Positions 1 to 8,590 of a stretch of 20,386 nt of DNA are shown in pieces. Under the pieces are notes generated by a model. It had not been told where the DNA came from and ran no database searches. It saw nothing but the letters and a program-made list of their open reading frames with translations. Within the stretch, counting starts at the first letter, position 1. Each line of letters begins with the position of its first letter. Position numbers and translations under genes: made by a program. The DNA lies in contig DAOSDU010000002.1 of the NCBI GenBank assembly GCA_035362715.1, forward strand, positions 195,798-216,183, in the 5' to 3' direction. The stretch comes from Methanofastidiosum sp. (GTDB lineage Archaea; Methanobacteriota_B; Thermococci; Methanofastidiosales; Methanofastidiosaceae).

Positions 1-352
1 CTTTAGCTTCTTGCTTAATTTCTTTAATAGCTTCTTCTTTCTTAGGCGCAACTTTTTTTGGAGCTACTTTCTTTTTTACTTTTTCAGGCTTTACTTTTTC
101 TTTAACTTCGCCAGTCTGTTTTTTTGTATCTGCTTTCCTCTGTTTTTTAGCTTCAATATTCTTATTGAGTAAATCTTTTAGAAGGGCTACATTATTTTCA
201 CGGACAGTACCTCTTCTAAAATCTAAAATTATGCCAAGGGAATTTGCACGATTAACATTAATATTGGCTTCCCTTAATTCTCCCAACGAGAACCCTCTGC
301 TGTTTTTTTCTTTTGTAATATTCTTACTATGAGTCATTACCTTTGGATTCAC
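1..352 (-). CDS. rpl13e: 50S ribosomal protein eL13-like (L13e), C-terminus cut by window edge
   Basis: Reading leftward, about 117 codons are visible before the window ends. The N-terminal third has RGFSLGELREAN, then NVNRANSLGIILDFRRGTVRENNVALL. This matches the eL13 core pattern (RGFSxGEL, A..LGI.vD.RR..v.eNV..L). It is followed by a Lys/Ala/Pro-rich tail with KKKVAPKK-like repeats, typical of a rRNA-binding extension on the large subunit. Two in-frame starts are possible. GTG at 352-350 has the ribosome binding site AAAGGTGAT at 364-356. ATG at 337 has a weaker site. I chose GTG for its site. The gene is divergent from tRNA-Asp. The fold assignment rests on the short core motif, so confidence is good but not complete. 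Confidence 0.8.
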   Translation of the reverse strand, partial: MNPKVMTHSKNITKEKNSRGFSLGELREANINVNRANSLGIILDFRRGTVRENNVALLKDLLNKNIEAKKQRKADTKKQTGEVKEKVKPEKVKKKVAPKKVAPKKEEAIKEIKQEAK

Positions 353-382
353 AAAATCACCTTTACAAATTTAACTAGAAAT

Positions 383-392
383 ATCTTAAAAG
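383..392 (-). promoter_or_regulatory. Putative TATA box for the eL13 gene
   Basis: On the minus strand CTTTTAAGAT is preceded by GAAACT, resembling a BRE plus TATA box. It lies about 30-40 bases upstream of the GTG start. The predicted transcription start falls very near the ribosome binding site, so the leader would be short. Confidence 0.4.
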
Positions 393-412
393 AGTTTCTG
401 TGAAAGAATATG

Positions 413-428
413 GAAAGGCTTAAATATG
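413..428 (+). promoter_or_regulatory. BRE/TATA promoter of tRNA-Asp
   Basis: GAAAGGCTTAAATATG is a purine-rich BRE followed by a TATA box. It sits about 31-46 bases upstream of the tRNA 5' end, the expected archaeal geometry. The GCTTAAA core recurs before tRNA-Lys/rpoH and before EF-1A. Confidence 0.75.
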
Positions 429-458
429 CATTTCATATTGATGGATTTGCATTATTAT

Positions 459-536
459 GCCCGAGTGGTGTAGCCCGGCCCATCATCCAAGACTGTCACT
501 CTTGTGACTCGGGTTCAAATCCCGACTCGGGCGCCA
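459..536 (+). tRNA. tRNA-Asp (GTC), CCA encoded
   Basis: The acceptor stem GCCCGAG (459-465) pairs with CTCGGGC (526-532), with discriminator G533. The anticodon stem CAAGA/TCTTG encloses the loop CTGTCAC, giving anticodon GTC. The T-arm has GGGTTCAAATCCC. The 3' CCA (534-536) is in the DNA, unlike the other two tRNAs in this window. Confidence 0.95.
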
Positions 537-715
537 TAATGATCATAATTATAGGATAAAGGCACATTAGCCATTAATATGAAAATAAGGTGATAAAATT
601 CTTGTAAGCGTCTTCAGGAAGTCACCGAAAAGCTTAAATAGCACTCCATTTTCAATTCCAAAAACTGAAATCTGCACCCTGAAGAGGCTTTTTGTAAAAA
701 AAACTCCTTTTATAC
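537..715. other. Intergenic spacer between tRNA-Asp and tRNA-Lys
   Basis: No protein gene is supported here. The stretch holds the promoter at 627-640, an imperfect 12-base inverted repeat (607-618 with 678-689) around it, and an A/T-rich run just before tRNA-Lys. Confidence 0.6.
627..640 (+). promoter_or_regulatory. BRE/TATA promoter of the tRNA-Lys/RNA polymerase operon
   Basis: GAAAAGCTTAAATA combines a BRE-like GAAAAG with the TATA box CTTAAATA. The expected start is near 665, upstream of tRNA-Lys (716). No comparable promoter fits in the 22 bases between the tRNA and rpoH, so this is the best candidate for driving both. Confidence 0.7.
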
Positions 716-790
716 GGGCTCGTAGCTCAGTCTGGCTAGAGCACCGGCCTTTTAAGCCGGGAGTCGGGGGTTCAAATCCCCTCGAGCCCG
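716..790 (+). tRNA. tRNA-Lys (TTT)
   Basis: The acceptor stem GGGCTCG (716-722) pairs with CGAGCCC (783-789), discriminator G790. The D-arm is GCTC...GAGC. The anticodon stem CCGGC/GCCGG encloses CTTTTAA, anticodon TTT. The T-arm contains GGTTCAAATCC. CCA is not encoded. It ends 22 bases before rpoH. Confidence 0.95.
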
Positions 791-812
791 TCACATCCAA
801 GGAGAGGTAATA

Positions 813-1124
813 ATGACGAAAAAAAAGATTAATATATTGGATAATGAATTTGTTCCTGAACATACTATTCTTACAGAAGAAGAATCCAACGAGGTTCTGC
901 AGAGATTTAATGTAACACATGACAAACTTCCCCTAATCTTAGATACTGATCCTGTTGTGAAGATTATTGGGGCTAAATCTGGAGATGTAATAAAAATTGT
1001 GAGAGCCGATTCTCCTGCAGGAAAGAGCGTTTTCTACAGATATGTCATTGGCGAAGATATAAAGCAAGGACTAGAAGAAGATTTAGTTGATGAAATAATC
1101 GAAGAAGAACCCGGGGAGGAATAG
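813..1124 (+). CDS. rpoH: DNA-directed RNA polymerase subunit H (Rpo5)
   Basis: This is the archaeal counterpart of the C-terminal domain of eukaryotic Rpb5 and sits in the jaw of RNA polymerase near downstream DNA. Diagnostic stretches are VPEHTILTEEE near the N-terminus and LPLILDTDPVVKIIGAKSGDVIKI followed by a YRYV strand. The ATG follows a strong GGAGAGGT site. At 103 residues it is longer than the roughly 75-85 usual for archaeal Rpo5. The excess is a strongly acidic C-terminal tail (about residues 80-103, rich in Glu and Asp). It is the first protein gene of the operon and lies 12 bases before rpoB. Confidence 0.96.
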   Translation: MTKKKINILDNEFVPEHTILTEEESNEVLQRFNVTHDKLPLILDTDPVVKIIGAKSGDVIKIVRADSPAGKSVFYRYVIGEDIKQGLEEDLVDEIIEEEPGEE

Positions 1125-1136
1125 AGGTGATATTAG

Positions 1137-4100
1137 TTGGATAGATGGATAGTTATTGAATCATTTTTTAATGAAAAAGGTTTCGTAAGGCAGCATCTTG
1201 ATTCTTTTAACGATTTCGTTGGAAGAAGACTTCAGGAAGTTATTAATGAACAAGCTAAGATTGATACTGATATTGAAGGTTTTCATGTTAAATTTGGTAA
1301 GATAAGGGCGGGAGAGCCAGTATACAAGGAAGCAGATGGTTCAAAGAGAGATTTTTTCCCACAAGAAGCAAGGCTCAGGAGTCTTTCCTATGTTGTTCCT
1401 CTTTATCTAGAGTTTATACCTGTTATAGATGAAAAGGAAAGAGAGCCTGTAGAGGTAGAGATTGGTAAACTTCCTATAATGTTAAAGTCACAAGCTTGCA
1501 GTCTCAATGGATTAGGAAGAGACGACCTGATTTTGAAAGGAGAAGACGCTAGAGATCCAGGTGGATACTTCATAATTAATGGTGCAGAAAGAGTTGTAGT
1601 TGCTATTGAAGATTTGGCACCAAACAGGATATTAGTTGAAATTGATGAAAGATTGTCAGTTGCTATCGCAAAAGTATTTTCAACTAGAAGCGGATTTAGG
1701 GCATTAGTCACAGTAGAGAGAAAAAAAGATGGACTTCTTAGAGTTTCATTCCCCTCGCTGCCTGGAAAGATGCCATTTGTAACTTTGATGAAATCATTAG
1801 GCCTTGAGAAGGATATTGATATAGTAAATTCTGTATCTTCTGAAAAGGATATCCAGAAGGAACTTTTGGACAACCTTGAAGAATCAATGGACATAACAGA
1901 CAAGGAACTTGCATTGGATTACCTTGGTAAGAGATTGGCCATGGGTCAGCAAAAAGAATACAGATTAAAACGGGCGGAGATGGCTCTTGATAAGTATCTT
2001 TTACCACATATTGGTACAGAAGAGGCAGACAGATTAAGAAAAGCCTATTACCTTGGTATAATGGCAAATAGAGTCATTGAACTTTCACTTGGTAAGAGAG
2101 AGTCAGATGACAAGGACCATTATGCTAACAAGAGATTAAAATTAGCAGGAGATCTTTTAGAAAATTTATTTAGATTATCATTCGTCCAACTTACAAGAGA
2201 TATAAAATACCAACTTGAAAGAACATATGCAAGGGGAAGATTTGAAGAAGGAAACGAAGGCGACTTTGTAAAGAAGTCAGTTAGGGCAGATGTTTTGACA
2301 GAAAGAATCAGATATGCAATGGCAACTGGAACCTGGCCTGGTGGCAGAATGGGTATCAGTCAGCTTATGGACGATACTAACTTCATGTCAAGATTCTCGC
2401 ATCTTAGAAGAGTTCTTTCTCCACTTTCAAGAACACAGCCTCACTTTGAAGCTAGGGATCTCCATCCAACTCACTGGGGGAGAATATGCCCAAGCGAAAC
2501 ACCTGAAGGGCCAAACTGCGGTCTTGTAAAAAACATGGCTTTGATGTCTTACATATCCATTGGGTCAAATGAACTCGATATCCAGAATTACCTGTTTTCT
2601 TTGGGCTTGGAGCAGATTACAGATGTGGCCGGTCTTAAAGTAATGACTTACATTTATTTAAACGGTAATCTAATTGGATTTGTAAAAGACGGAAAAACGT
2701 TTACTGAAACTGTAAGAAATGACAGGAGAAAAGGAAAGATAGACAATGAAGCTAACATTGTTTACTACCAAATGACAAATGAGATTCATATTAACTGTGA
2801 CCCTGGAAGAGTCAGAAGGCCACTTATAATTGTAGAAAATGGCAAACCTCTCTTGACCGAAGAACATGTAAAAGCAATCGAAAGAAGATCAAAAAGCTGG
2901 TCAGATCTCATAGCTGAAGGAATTATTGAGTATCTAGATGCTGAAGAGGAAGAAAACACCCTTATTGCACTTACCGAAGACGATTTGACCCCCGAATACA
3001 CTCACCTTGAAATATATTCTCCATCGATTCTTGGAGTATGTGCTTCAATAGTTCCATTTGCAGAACACAACGCTGCACCAAGAAACTCTTACGGAGCAGG
3101 GATGGGAAAACAGAGTCTTGGATTTTCACAATCTAATTTCAAACTTAAAGTTGAAACAAGGGGTCATTTGATGTACTATCCTCAGATGCCCATAGTTAAA
3201 ACAAAAGTTATGGATGCAGTAGGATTTAACAACAGACCTGCAGGCCAAAACTTTGTAGTTGCGGTACTTTCTTATTTAGGGTACAATATAGAAGATGCAC
3301 TTATTATTAACAAGAGTTCAGTAGACAGGGGTCTTGGAAGAACTACTTTCTTTAGAACATATGACTCAGATGAGAGAAGATATCCTGGTGGTCAGCAGGA
3401 TAAGTTTGAGATGCCAGATGAATCCGTAAGTGGATACAGAGGGCCTGATGCCTATGAGAATCTTGATATTGATGGGTTTATAAGACCTGAGTCTAGTGTA
3501 AAGGGCGGAGACGTTTTGATTGGAAGAACAAGCCCTCCAAGATTCTTAGAAGAACTTGATGAGTTTGGGACAGCCATTGAAGGTAGAAGAGAAACTTCAA
3601 TTGGAGTTAGACCTTCAGAAAAAGGAATCATAGATTTAGTGCTATTAAGTGAAACTGAAGATGGAAACAAACTTGTTAAGATAAAAGCCAGAGACGAAAG
3701 AATACCTGAGCTTGGAGACAAATTTGCATCAAGACACGGTCAGAAGGGAGTTTTGGGATTCCTATGCCCACAAAAAGATATGCCGTTTACAGAACACGGA
3801 ATAACACCCGATCTTATAATTAATCCGCATGCCATACCTTCCAGAAAAACAGTAGGGCAAATACTGGAAATGATTGGGGGCAAAGCAGGCTCACTAAAAG
3901 CAAAAACAGTAGACGCTACACTTTTTGCTGGAGAAAAAGAATCAGATATAAGACAAACTCTCCAGAGTTTTGGATTCAAGAATACTGGTAGAGAGAGGCT
4001 ATACAATGGAATTACTGGAGAGGTAATCGAAGCAGACATATTTGTTGGAGTTTGTTATTATCAGAAACTGCATCACATGGTGGCCGATAAGATTCATGCA

Positions 4101-4451
4101 AGATCCCGTGGTCCAAGGCAGATGCTCACAAGACAGCCAACTGAAGGTAAGGCCAGAGAAGGGGGTCTTAGGTTTGGTGAGATGGAGAGGGATTGTTTAG
4201 TTGGGCACGGAACAAGCTTACTATTAAAAGAAAGATTACTTGACGCTTCAGACAAAGCTGATATACTTGTATGTGGAAAATGTGGTTCGCTTGCCGTCTA
4301 TGATAAACTCAGAAACAGAGAGTATTGCCCAATCTGCGAAGAAGAAACAGATATTTATCCCGTTGAAATGTCTTATGCTTTCAAACTTTTGCTAGAGGAG
4401 TTAAAATCAATGTGTTTAGATCCCAAATTAAAACTTAGGGATAGGGCGTGA
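1137..4451 (+). CDS. rpoB: DNA-directed RNA polymerase subunit B (Rpo2), unsplit
   Basis: This is the second-largest subunit, forming one side of the active cleft. The chain of about 1104 residues is continuous. Conserved landmarks are HPTHWGRICPSETPEGPNCG near the middle, GYNIEDALIINKSSVDRGLG, and the GDKFASRHGQKG motif with the active-site lysines (K862, K870). Then come MPFTEHGITPDLIINPHAIP and the C-terminal clamp motif ARSRGPRQMLTRQP. The zinc site is C1046, C1049, C1064 and C1067. Start: TTG at 1137, since GGTGA lies six bases upstream (1126-1130) and the nearby ATG at 1148 is out of frame. In many methanogens this gene is two ORFs (B'' and B'); here it is not split. The stop overlaps the possible GTG start of rpoA1. 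Confidence 0.98.
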   Translation: MDRWIVIESFFNEKGFVRQHLDSFNDFVGRRLQEVINEQAKIDTDIEGFHVKFGKIRAGEPVYKEADGSKRDFFPQEARLRSLSYVVPLYLEFIPVIDEKEREPVEVEIGKLPIMLKSQACSLNGLGRDDLILKGEDARDPGGYFIINGAERVVVAIEDLAPNRILVEIDERLSVAIAKVFSTRSGFRALVTVERKKDGLLRVSFPSLPGKMPFVTLMKSLGLEKDIDIVNSVSSEKDIQKELLDNLEESMDITDKELALDYLGKRLAMGQQKEYRLKRAEMALDKYLLPHIGTEEADRLRKAYYLGIMANRVIELSLGKRESDDKDHYANKRLKLAGDLLENLFRLSFVQLTRDIKYQLERTYARGRFEEGNEGDFVKKSVRADVLTERIRYAMATGTWPGGRMGISQLMDDTNFMSRFSHLRRVLSPLSRTQPHFEARDLHPTHWGRICPSETPEGPNCGLVKNMALMSYISIGSNELDIQNYLFSLGLEQITDVAGLKVMTYIYLNGNLIGFVKDGKTFTETVRNDRRKGKIDNEANIVYYQMTNEIHINCDPGRVRRPLIIVENGKPLLTEEHVKAIERRSKSWSDLIAEGIIEYLDAEEEENTLIALTEDDLTPEYTHLEIYSPSILGVCASIVPFAEHNAAPRNSYGAGMGKQSLGFSQSNFKLKVETRGHLMYYPQMPIVKTKVMDAVGFNNRPAGQNFVVAVLSYLGYNIEDALIINKSSVDRGLGRTTFFRTYDSDERRYPGGQQDKFEMPDESVSGYRGPDAYENLDIDGFIRPESSVKGGDVLIGRTSPPRFLEELDEFGTAIEGRRETSIGVRPSEKGIIDLVLLSETEDGNKLVKIKARDERIPELGDKFASRHGQKGVLGFLCPQKDMPFTEHGITPDLIINPHAIPSRKTVGQILEMIGGKAGSLKAKTVDATLFAGEKESDIRQTLQSFGFKNTGRERLYNGITGEVIEADIFVGVCYYQKLHHMVADKIHARSRGPRQMLTRQPTEGKAREGGLRFGEMERDCLVGHGTSLLLKERLLDASDKADILVCGKCGSLAVYDKLRNREYCPICEEETDIYPVEMSYAFKLLLEELKSMCLDPKLKLRDRA

Positions 4452-7102
4452 TCATCATGTTTAAAGTACCAAAAGTAATAGACACAATTCAATTTGGAAT
4501 ATTGTCCCCCGAAGATGTAAGAAAAATGTCAGTATTAAGAGTAATTACAGCCGATACTTATGATGATGATGGATACCCTATAGAAAAAGGTCTAATGGAT
4601 CAGAGGCTTGGTGTAATCGATCCAGGTTTAAAATGTAAGACATGCGGTCAAAAGTTTGGGGACTGCCCTGGACACTTTGGGCACATAGAACTTGCAAGGC
4701 CTGTAATCCATGTAGGTCATGCTAAAGATGTACACAAAATTCTGAAGTCAGTGTGCAGAGACTGTGGGAAGCTAAAACTTGATGAATCACAAAGACAGCA
4801 CTTCCATGAACAACTCTTGAAAGCAAGCGACAGGTTGAAAAATAAGGAAATAATTGTAAAAGAGGCAATGGACAAAGCTGCAAAAAGTGTATGCCCATGG
4901 TGCGGTAGTGACAAGAGAACTATAAAGTTTGAGAAACCATATACTTTTTATGAAGAGTGGGGCGAGGAAAGAAACAAACTAACCCCAATAGATGTAAGAG
5001 AGCGTTTAGAAAAAATACCGCTCGAAGATTATGAATTAATCGGTGTGAATAAAGACGTTTCAAAACCGGAATGGATGGTATTGACAGTATTACCAGTTCC
5101 ACCAGTTACAGTAAGACCTTCTATAACTCTTGAGTCAAGTGTCAGAAGCGAAGACGATTTAACTCACAAATTGGTAGATATCATAAGAATAAATCAGAGA
5201 TTGAGAGAAAATATAGACGCAGGAGCTCCACAGCTGATAGTTGAGGATTTATGGGAACTTTTGCAGTATCACGTAACAACTTACTTTAATAATAGTACTT
5301 CAGGAGTTCCTCCTGCAAGACATAGATCAGGCAGAATTCTAAAAACTATTTCACAGAGACTCTCGGGGAAGGAAGGCAGATTTAGATCAAATCTTTCTGG
5401 AAAGAGGGTTGACTTTTCTGCAAGAACAGTAGTTTCCCCCGATCCATACATCAGTATAAACGAAGTCGGGGTGCCTGACTTTGTAGCATCTGAATTAACA
5501 GTTCCTGAAAAGGTAACTGCGCACAACTTGGAAGAAATGAAGACAATTGTCAGAAATGGACCAAATACACATCCAGGTGCAAACTACGTAATAAGAAATG
5601 ATGGAAGAAGAAAGAAAATTACCGATACCACAAAAGACGATGTTGCTGAAGAGCTTGATGTTGGATTTACAGTTGAGAGGCAGTTGAGAGATGGGGATAT
5701 TGTGTTATTCAATAGACAACCATCACTTCACAGACTGTCAATAATGGCCCACGAAGTAAGGGTCATGCCATTCAAAACTTTTAGACTTAATCTCTGTGTA
5801 TGTCCACCTTATAACGCTGACTTTGATGGAGATGAAATGAATTTACATCTTCCCCAGACAGAAGAGGCAAGAAGTGAAGCTGGAATAATTATGAAGGTCC
5901 AGGAGAACATCATCTCACCAAGGTTTGGAGAGCCTGTTATTGGAGGAATGCAAGATTATATTTCTGGTGCATATCTTATGACTAAAGATGGTTCAGAGTT
6001 TTCTACTGAAGACGTAGAACAGTACTTTTACGAATCAGGCATACTAAACAATAAAGTAGATGTCGAAGCATTCAACGAAAGACTAACACCTTGGACTGGT
6101 AAAGAGCTTTTTGAAGTATTGCTCCCAAAGGATTTGAGTGTTGAGTTCAGATCAAAAACATGCAGAAAATGTGAAAAATGTGAATTTGCTAACTGCAAAT
6201 TTGATAATTATGTTATTATAAAAGAAGGAAAACTTCTAAAAGGTGTCATAGATGGAGCAGCATTTAAGGCCAGGTCAAGTTGTAAACTACTGGATAAGAT
6301 TGTAAAGGATTATGGGTCTGACGAAGGAAGAGAGTTCTTGGATTCTGTCACAAAACTTATCATTTCAGTTATAATGAAAGTAGGTCTTACAACAGGTATT
6401 GATGATGTCGACATACCAGAAGAAGGTCTTGATAGAATTGATGAAATATTAGAAAACGCCCACAGTAAAGTCATGGACAATATTGATGCTTATCAAAGGG
6501 GAGAGCTTGAAAAGCAGCCAGGTCAGACAATTGAAGACACACTAGAAAACAGGATTATGGCCGAACTTGCAAAGGCAAGAGACAATGCAGGAGCAGCAGC
6601 AGAACAGTATCTTGGAATGAAAAGACATGCTGTAATAATGGCCAAGACAGGCGCAAAAGGAAATATGCTCGACTTAACTCAGATGGCTGCATGCTTGGGG
6701 CAGATGACTGTAAGAGGGAAGAGGCTCCACAGAGGGTATCAGGAAAGAAGTTTACCGCACTTTAAACGTGGAGATCGTTCAGCCAAGGCAAGAGGTTTTG
6801 TCAGTTCAAGTTACAGAAAAGGACTTTCACCAACAGAGTTTTTCTTCCATTCAATGGGTGGAAGAGAAGGGCTTGTAGATACAGCAGTTAGAACAGCTCA
6901 GTCAGGTTATATGCAGAGACGATTGATTAATGCTTTGCAAGACTTAAAAGTTGAAAAAGACAGAAGCGTTAGAGATAACAGTAATAACATCATCCAATTC
7001 GAATACGGAGAGGACGGAGTTGATCCCTCCAGAAGTTCATATGGTGAAGCCGTTGATATTGATTGGATAGTACATAAGACAATTACTTCGAGGAAGGAGT
7101 GA
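4448..7102 (+). CDS. rpoA1: DNA-directed RNA polymerase subunit A' (Rpo1N)
   Basis: This is the N-terminal part of the largest subunit and carries the catalytic centre. Zinc-binding residues are C63, C66, C73 and H76 (CxxC...CPGHFGH), with more CxxC pairs at 103/106 and 149/152. The catalytic magnesium loop NADFDGD is at 456-462. An internal Cys cluster (CRKCEKCEFANC) lies near residue 575. The bridge-helix region SPTEFFFHSMGGREGLVDTA is near the C-terminus. It ends just after the point where archaeal A' and A'' usually separate. Two starts are possible: GTG 4448, overlapping the rpoB stop, or ATG 4457, three codons in. Both would be coupled to rpoB translation. Numbering here uses GTG. Confidence 0.97.
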   Translation: MIIMFKVPKVIDTIQFGILSPEDVRKMSVLRVITADTYDDDGYPIEKGLMDQRLGVIDPGLKCKTCGQKFGDCPGHFGHIELARPVIHVGHAKDVHKILKSVCRDCGKLKLDESQRQHFHEQLLKASDRLKNKEIIVKEAMDKAAKSVCPWCGSDKRTIKFEKPYTFYEEWGEERNKLTPIDVRERLEKIPLEDYELIGVNKDVSKPEWMVLTVLPVPPVTVRPSITLESSVRSEDDLTHKLVDIIRINQRLRENIDAGAPQLIVEDLWELLQYHVTTYFNNSTSGVPPARHRSGRILKTISQRLSGKEGRFRSNLSGKRVDFSARTVVSPDPYISINEVGVPDFVASELTVPEKVTAHNLEEMKTIVRNGPNTHPGANYVIRNDGRRKKITDTTKDDVAEELDVGFTVERQLRDGDIVLFNRQPSLHRLSIMAHEVRVMPFKTFRLNLCVCPPYNADFDGDEMNLHLPQTEEARSEAGIIMKVQENIISPRFGEPVIGGMQDYISGAYLMTKDGSEFSTEDVEQYFYESGILNNKVDVEAFNERLTPWTGKELFEVLLPKDLSVEFRSKTCRKCEKCEFANCKFDNYVIIKEGKLLKGVIDGAAFKARSSCKLLDKIVKDYGSDEGREFLDSVTKLIISVIMKVGLTTGIDDVDIPEEGLDRIDEILENAHSKVMDNIDAYQRGELEKQPGQTIEDTLENRIMAELAKARDNAGAAAEQYLGMKRHAVIMAKTGAKGNMLDLTQMAACLGQMTVRGKRLHRGYQERSLPHFKRGDRSAKARGFVSSSYRKGLSPTEFFFHSMGGREGLVDTAVRTAQSGYMQRRLINALQDLKVEKDRSVRDNSNNIIQFEYGEDGVDPSRSSYGEAVDIDWIVHKTITSRKE

Positions 7103-7112
7103 AGGTGGGGTA

Positions 7113-8270
7113 ATGGCAGATTTATCATATATCGATAATCAACTTGAAGAATATAATGACAAACTGACTAAATATATTTCTGGCCAGCTTAAAGAAAAAC
7201 TTTACATGGCCAATGATAAATATAACTTGTCAGAAAATGAGATAACTTCTATAATCGAAGAATCAATTAAAACATATGAAAGGTCTCTTGTTGATCCAGG
7301 CGAAGCAGTTGGAACTATAGCGGCGCAGAGTTTAGGAGAACCAGGAACACAGATGACACTAAACACCTTCCACTATGCTGGAGTAGCCGATATTAACGTT
7401 ACACTAGGTCTTCCTAGAATCATTGAAATCGTCGATGCAAGAAAAGATCCAAATACACCAGTTATGAGGATTTATCTCGATGAGGAAATTAGAGAAAGCA
7501 GAGAAAAAGCTGAAGACATAGTTAAGGAAATTGAAGGTACAACGATTGAAAGTATTTCTAAAAGTATGAAAATTGATGTTATCAACATGTCAATTGTAGT
7601 TGAACTTGATACTTACAAGATGGAAAAACAAGGACTTACACTCGAAGATATAAAAGAAAAACTTTATAAATTGAAAAAAGTCGAGAGCATCGAAGACGAA
7701 GATAACTTTTTAACTTTAAAGGCTGGTGACGTTTCTCTTATGGAACTTAGAAAATTTTTTAACAGAGTGAAAGCCCACCAGCTTAAAGGAATTAAAAATG
7801 TTAAAAGGGCCCTAATCAAAAAAGAAGCAGAAGAATATGTAATATATACAGAGGGATCAAATCTCGGAGAAGCTTTTAAAATCCCTGGAGTTGATCTATC
7901 AAGATCAATATCAAACGATATAAACGAGATACAAAGGGTACTTGGAATTGAAGCTGCTAGAAGGGCAATTGTAGATGAAATTAGAAAGACCTTAGAAGAG
8001 CAGGGTCTTGAAGTAGATATAAGGCATATAATGTTACTTTCTGATTTAATGACCATGGAGGGGGAGATAAAGCAGATAGGAAGGCATGGGATTAGTGGAG
8101 AAAAGGCCAGTATACTTGCTAGGGCCTCTTTTGAAGTTACAACCAACCATCTTATGAAAGCTGCAAAGTTCGGCGAGATTGACACCTTATCAGGAGTAAC
8201 GGAGAACGTTATTATAGGGCAACCGATACCCATGGGAACGGGAAATGTTAAACTTATAATGAAAAAGTAG
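7113..8270 (+). CDS. rpoA2: DNA-directed RNA polymerase subunit A'' (Rpo1C)
   Basis: This is the C-terminal part of the largest subunit, contributing the trigger loop, jaw and clamp. The key block is DPGEAVGTIAAQSLGEPGTQ then MTLNTFHYAG (residues 61-90), which includes trigger-loop residues and is directly followed by a conserved GLPRIIEIVDARK segment. The C-terminus has SDLMTMEGEIKQIGRHGI and ends near IGQPIPMGTG, the usual family end. Its 385 residues are typical. It starts 10 bases after rpoA1 behind an AAGGTGGGG site, so it is translated from the same transcript. No intein is present. Confidence 0.98.
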   Translation: MADLSYIDNQLEEYNDKLTKYISGQLKEKLYMANDKYNLSENEITSIIEESIKTYERSLVDPGEAVGTIAAQSLGEPGTQMTLNTFHYAGVADINVTLGLPRIIEIVDARKDPNTPVMRIYLDEEIRESREKAEDIVKEIEGTTIESISKSMKIDVINMSIVVELDTYKMEKQGLTLEDIKEKLYKLKKVESIEDEDNFLTLKAGDVSLMELRKFFNRVKAHQLKGIKNVKRALIKKEAEEYVIYTEGSNLGEAFKIPGVDLSRSISNDINEIQRVLGIEAARRAIVDEIRKTLEEQGLEVDIRHIMLLSDLMTMEGEIKQIGRHGISGEKASILARASFEVTTNHLMKAAKFGEIDTLSGVTENVIIGQPIPMGTGNVKLIMKK

Positions 8271-8281
8271 GAGGTTATTCA

Positions 8282-8590
8282 ATGGACGTAAATAGAGAAA
8301 TAAAGAGAACAGTAGATACCGGAAAGGTAATACTTGGAACCAACAAATCCATTAATTCTCTTAAGACGGGTAATGCTAAGATGATTATCTATACTCAAAA
8401 CTGTCCTAAAAGTATAAAAGAGGATATTTTATATTACTCAAAGATATCAAGCATACCAATCTTAGAATTTGGTGGTACATCGCTGGAGCTTGGTACCGTT
8501 TGTGGTAAACCATTTTTAGTTTCAGTAATAGCAGTCATGTCTCCAGGAGAGTCCAATATACTTTCTGGAGGGAAGGTTTATGGGAATTAA
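8282..8590 (+). CDS. rpl30e: 50S ribosomal protein eL30
   Basis: A 102-residue large-subunit protein of the L7Ae/L30e RNA-binding fold. Conserved features are GKVILGTNKSINSLKTGNAK near the N-terminus, IYTQNCP, then IPILEFGGTSLELGTVCGKP and a short hydrophobic strand. Its position between rpoA2 and nusA is the canonical archaeal order. The start follows AGGAGGTT at 8269-8276, and the gene ends 11 bases inside nusA. Confidence 0.97.
   Translation: MDVNREIKRTVDTGKVILGTNKSINSLKTGNAKMIIYTQNCPKSIKEDILYYSKISSIPILEFGGTSLELGTVCGKPFLVSVIAVMSPGESNILSGGKVYGN

Noticed and set aside
567..920. A 117-codon minus-strand ORF across tRNA-Lys and the start of rpoH
   Set aside because: It runs antisense through a clear tRNA and a conserved gene start, and the protein has no recognisable features.
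1403..1903. A 166-codon minus-strand ORF inside rpoB
   Set aside because: It is antisense to a highly conserved gene and low in complexity (Ser-rich), as expected from reading Glu/Asp/Lys codons backwards.
7664..8233. A 189-codon minus-strand ORF inside rpoA2
   Set aside because: It is a shadow of rpoA2. Codon bias of the sense gene explains the lack of stops.
4448..8270. Intein or intron in the RNA polymerase genes
   Set aside because: rpoA1 and rpoA2 have normal lengths and continuous conserved motifs, including NADFDGD and the trigger-loop region.
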